Shown here piece by piece: positions 61,943-64,000 of a stretch of 64,000 nucleotides of DNA. The notes under the pieces are model-generated. The model was not told the origin of the DNA. It ran no database searches and saw only the letters and a list, made by a program, of their open reading frames with translations. Each line of letters begins with the position of its first letter. Position 1 is the stretch's first letter. Origin of the DNA: Ruegeria halocynthiae (lineage in GTDB: Bacteria > Pseudomonadota > Alphaproteobacteria > Rhodobacterales > Rhodobacteraceae). Both the position numbers and the translations under genes were made by a program. The stretch is from contig NZ_FNNP01000004.1 in the NCBI RefSeq assembly GCF_900106805.1, positions 62,001-126,000 of the forward strand, read 5' to 3'.

Positions 61943-63227
61943 TGTCAGCTCCGATAATCTGCGGGGCGCTGGTGATGCGCTCAACCAAGTGCATTGCACT
62001 GGCAATCCCGTCTTCGTGAAAGCCGTGCCGGTTGTAAGCCCCGGCAAACCAGGTTCGATTCTGCCCCTGCATTTCACGGATCTGTCCTTGGGCGCGCAGG
62101 GCTGCTTTGTCGAAAATCGGATGGGCGAATTCAACCTCGTCGTAGATTTTATCCGCGGGAATGTCAGATGCGGCGTTCAGCGTCACAAATAGCGGATCGC
62201 TGTCAGGGATGTTCTGAAGCCGGTTCATCCAGTATGTGACCCCAACATTGCCGTTTTGTGACCGGTAGGTCCAACTGGACCAACAGGCGCGTCGCCGTGG
62301 CATCTGGCCAGGATCGCAGTGAAGGATGGCTTTGTTCGGTTGATACCTGATCGCACCAAGCGCGGCTTTTTCAGCCCCGGTCGCCGCTTCGCCCAGAATG
62401 GCAAGGGACTGGTCGGAATGGGTGGCCAGAATGATCTCGTCAAACAGTTTGGCCTCACCACCCGCGTGGACAGTAACGCCCAAGTCATGCCGTTCGATCC
62501 GCTGCACGGGTGAGCCGAGGCGGATGTCAGAGCCCCGCGCACGCAACGCGGCTTCGATCCGTCGGACATATTCGATGCTGCCACCTTTCACGGTGTACCA
62601 TTGATGTTGATTGGCGCGGCCAGAGGCCAGCAGCGCGTGATTGCGGAAGAAATGAACGAGTGATCGGGCGGGGAATTGATCGACAAACTCCACCGGCGTT
62701 GACCAGATCGCGCCGCACATGGGCATCAGGTAATTGTGCCGGAACCAATGGCCAAGGCGGAGCTGATCCACCAGCTCTCCGATGGTGGTGTCATCATCCT
62801 GCGCGGCCTCGGGGGCCTCTTTGCCAAAGCGCAGGATGTCGGCGATCATCTTGTAATAGGCCGGGCGGGCCAGATTGCGTTTCTGCGCGGTCAGAGTGCG
62901 CAGGTTGTTCAGACCGTATTCGATGCGGCCATTGTCGATGGTTGCACCAAAGCTCATCTCGCTTTTCGTGACTGGTACGTTCAATTCGTCAAATAGCCGG
63001 GTCAGATAGGGGTAGGTGACGTAGTTGAACACGATGAACCCGGTATCGACCGGCTGATCGCCTTTGCGCCCCGCCATCACCGTGCGGGCGTGGCCACCCA
63101 GCCTGGGCTCGGCCTCGAACACCGTGATATCGTGATCTTCAGAAAGGTAATAAGCCGCAGAGAGACCTGAAATGCCTGCGCCGATTACTGCGATTTTCTT
63201 ACGTACGCCCCGGGTTTCGTCGAACAT
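61821..63227 (-). CDS. FAD-dependent amine-oxidase-like oxidoreductase
   Basis: A 468-aa flavoprotein: VIGAGISGLSAAYYL (14-28), EAEPRLGGHARTV, and the C-terminal FAD segment TWFAGAYNRHGFHEDGIASAMHLVERI. It belongs to the COG2907-like group associated with cyclopropane or furan fatty-acid genes. In other Rhodobacteraceae it is followed by DUF1365 and a CfaA-type methyltransferase; both are absent here. The last 40 residues (SEKEPAVPTSAQFRG onward) lie antisense-free but overlap the next gene and look nonconserved. It is divergent from the SDR gene. Confidence 0.86.
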   Translation of the reverse strand: MFDETRGVRKKIAVIGAGISGLSAAYYLSEDHDITVFEAEPRLGGHARTVMAGRKGDQPVDTGFIVFNYVTYPYLTRLFDELNVPVTKSEMSFGATIDNGRIEYGLNNLRTLTAQKRNLARPAYYKMIADILRFGKEAPEAAQDDDTTIGELVDQLRLGHWFRHNYLMPMCGAIWSTPVEFVDQFPARSLVHFFRNHALLASGRANQHQWYTVKGGSIEYVRRIEAALRARGSDIRLGSPVQRIERHDLGVTVHAGGEAKLFDEIILATHSDQSLAILGEAATGAEKAALGAIRYQPNKAILHCDPGQMPRRRACWSSWTYRSQNGNVGVTYWMNRLQNIPDSDPLFVTLNAASDIPADKIYDEVEFAHPIFDKAALRAQGQIREMQGQNRTWFAGAYNRHGFHEDGIASAMHLVERITSAPQIIGADNGISEKEPAVPTSAQFRGDIGVVDAVRPRRTFSLACFWCV

Positions 63228-63256
63228 TCCATCCTCGTTATTCGGCTTTTACAATA

Positions 63257-63285
63257 GGATACGCAGGGAATGGTCTATTGGATCA
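63257..63285 (-). promoter_or_regulatory. Candidate ECF (RpoE-type) promoter for the FAD operon
   Basis: On the minus strand TGATCC (63285-63280), a 17-base spacer and GTATCC (63262-63257) precede the oxidoreductase start by about 30 bases. TGATCC is the -35 hexamer I recall for the RpoE-ChrR singlet-oxygen regulon of Rhodobacter. Confidence 0.5.
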
Positions 63286-63361
63286 ATCGAATTACAAGTT
63301 TTTTGCGAACACACTATGTCGAGAAGTCTGGCCGCCTGCTGTTTGCTTCGAAGGTCGGGTG

Positions 63362-63390
63362 TGATCCAGTGAAGCCAGCGGGCCGTAATG
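63362..63390 (+). promoter_or_regulatory. Candidate ECF (RpoE-type) promoter for the SDR gene
   Basis: TGATCC (63362-63367), a 17-base spacer and GTAATG (63385-63390) lie 28 bases before the SDR start. The -35 and spacing equal those of the opposite promoter, which supports a shared sigma factor. Confidence 0.45.
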
Positions 63391-63417
63391 GTCTCAACAG
63401 CAGCACTAAGGCCGGTT

Positions 63418-64000
63418 ATGAGCAGTTTTGACGGAAAGACCTATTGGATCATCGGTGCCAGCGAAGGGCTGGGCCGGGCGCTGGCCGAAGCGTTGAGCCG
63501 TCGAGGCGCGCATTTGATCCTGTCAGCGCGCAATGCGGCCCGGCTGGCTGAAATGTGTTACAAGTTGCCCAACGCCCGTGCTGTCCCATTTGATGTGACT
63601 GATCTGAATGCTGTCCGCCGCGCTGTGGCCGAGGTCGGCGCATTCGATGGGTTGGTCTATAATGCGGGCACCTATGACCCGATCAATACGGCCGATTGGA
63701 ACACCGAATCCGCTCTGGCTATCTGTGACGTCAATTACTCGGGCGCTATACGTGTGCTTGGTGAAACGGTGCCTGCTCTCATTCATGAAGGGCGCGGAGA
63801 TATAACCCTGATTGGATCATTGGCCGGATATCACGGTTTGCCCAATGCAATTTCATATGGGTCTAGTAAGGCCGCTTTGATCTCGCTGGCCGAAACGATG
63901 CGGCATGATCTGTCGGGTACTGGCGTCACTGTTCGGATCGTCAATCCCGGCTTCATCAAAACCCGTTTGACCGACAAGAACAGTTTCAACATGCCCATGT
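63418..64000 (+). CDS. Short-chain dehydrogenase/reductase, truncated by window end
   Basis: ATG 63418 opens a frame that is still open at 64000 (194 codons). The cofactor motif GASEGLG (13-19), NAG (82-84), and the catalytic Ser134, Tyr147 and Lys151 (SYGSSK) identify a classical SDR; INPGFIKTRL-like VNPGFIKTRL follows. Cluster position suggests action on a lipid-derived alcohol or ketone. The C-terminus lies outside the window. Confidence 0.9.
   Translation, partial: MSSFDGKTYWIIGASEGLGRALAEALSRRGAHLILSARNAARLAEMCYKLPNARAVPFDVTDLNAVRRAVAEVGAFDGLVYNAGTYDPINTADWNTESALAICDVNYSGAIRVLGETVPALIHEGRGDITLIGSLAGYHGLPNAISYGSSKAALISLAETMRHDLSGTGVTVRIVNPGFIKTRLTDKNSFNMPM

Noticed and set aside
1-64000. 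CRISPR arrays, rRNA operons, intact insertion sequences or attachment-site duplications
   Set aside because: No regularly spaced direct repeats, rRNA sequence, transposase with flanking inverted repeats, or tRNA-adjacent duplication was seen by eye.

Overview
The window reads as a chromosomal segment of a denitrifying alphaproteobacterium of the Roseobacter group (Rhodobacteraceae). The grounds are a Paracoccus-like nosCRZDFYLX order, a cd1-type nir cluster with a nirD-nirL fusion, norCBQDEF, a roseobacter-type Hint-domain protein, a TRAP transporter and moderately GC-rich coding sequence. This assignment is inference from gene content; no rRNA or other marker gene is present.

Region 1 (1-3.7 kb) looks like accessory DNA. 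It has a truncated exported protein at the left edge, sparse coding, a secreted protein built of seven Cys-X10-Cys repeats followed by a 44-aa membrane protein and a winged-helix-like protein, and a ParB-like gene broken by a single amber codon. Region 2 (4-9.8 kb) is a catabolic unit: an IclR regulator, a tripartite TRAP transporter and a divergent GMC oxidoreductase. Region 3 (10.2-16 kb) holds an AraC regulator with a membrane N-terminus, a secreted alpha/beta hydrolase, an ankyrin protein, and an operon of a small exported protein, a cupredoxin and an ECF sigma factor.

Region 4 (16.5-45.2 kb) is a nearly complete denitrification island from nitrite to N2. The minus strand carries nosCRZDFYLX, then the nir genes nirS, a NirT-like multiheme fusion, a cupredoxin, nirE-C-F-DL-G-H-J-N. 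The plus strand carries nnrS and norCBQDEF, with a Hint-domain gene lying between them. NirS reduces nitrite to NO; NirE, NirF, NirDL/G/H, NirJ and NirN make or insert heme d1; NorCB reduces NO to N2O; NosZ reduces N2O to N2, with NosR/NosX electron supply and NosDFYL copper-site assembly. Five FNR/NnrR-like TTGAY-N4-RTYAR boxes precede nosC, nirE, nirS, nnrS and norC. No nitrate reductase and no nnrR gene are in the window, so the regulator must lie elsewhere.

Region 5 (45.2-59 kb) is a myo-inositol catabolic and uptake locus. One minus operon is iolD - phytanoyl-CoA-type dioxygenase - iolC - iolB - iolJ-like aldolase - iolG. A divergent plus operon is Gfo/Idh dehydrogenase - iolE - Gfo/Idh dehydrogenase. 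Then come a LacI regulator and a sugar-type ABC transporter. The same perfect palindrome, TTGCAACCGGTTGCAA, sits in both divergent intergenic regions and is the probable LacI operator. iolA is not in the window.

Region 6 (58.6-64 kb) is an FAD amine oxidoreductase - chalcone-isomerase-like - GPH transporter - two DUF3833 proteins operon, divergent from a truncated short-chain dehydrogenase. It resembles the RpoE-ChrR (singlet oxygen) regulated cluster of Rhodobacter, and both flanks of the divergent promoter region carry TGATCC-N17-GTA. The last DUF3833 frame lacks a normal stop and runs antisense into the ABC ATPase gene. No tRNA, rRNA, CRISPR array or intact insertion sequence was seen.
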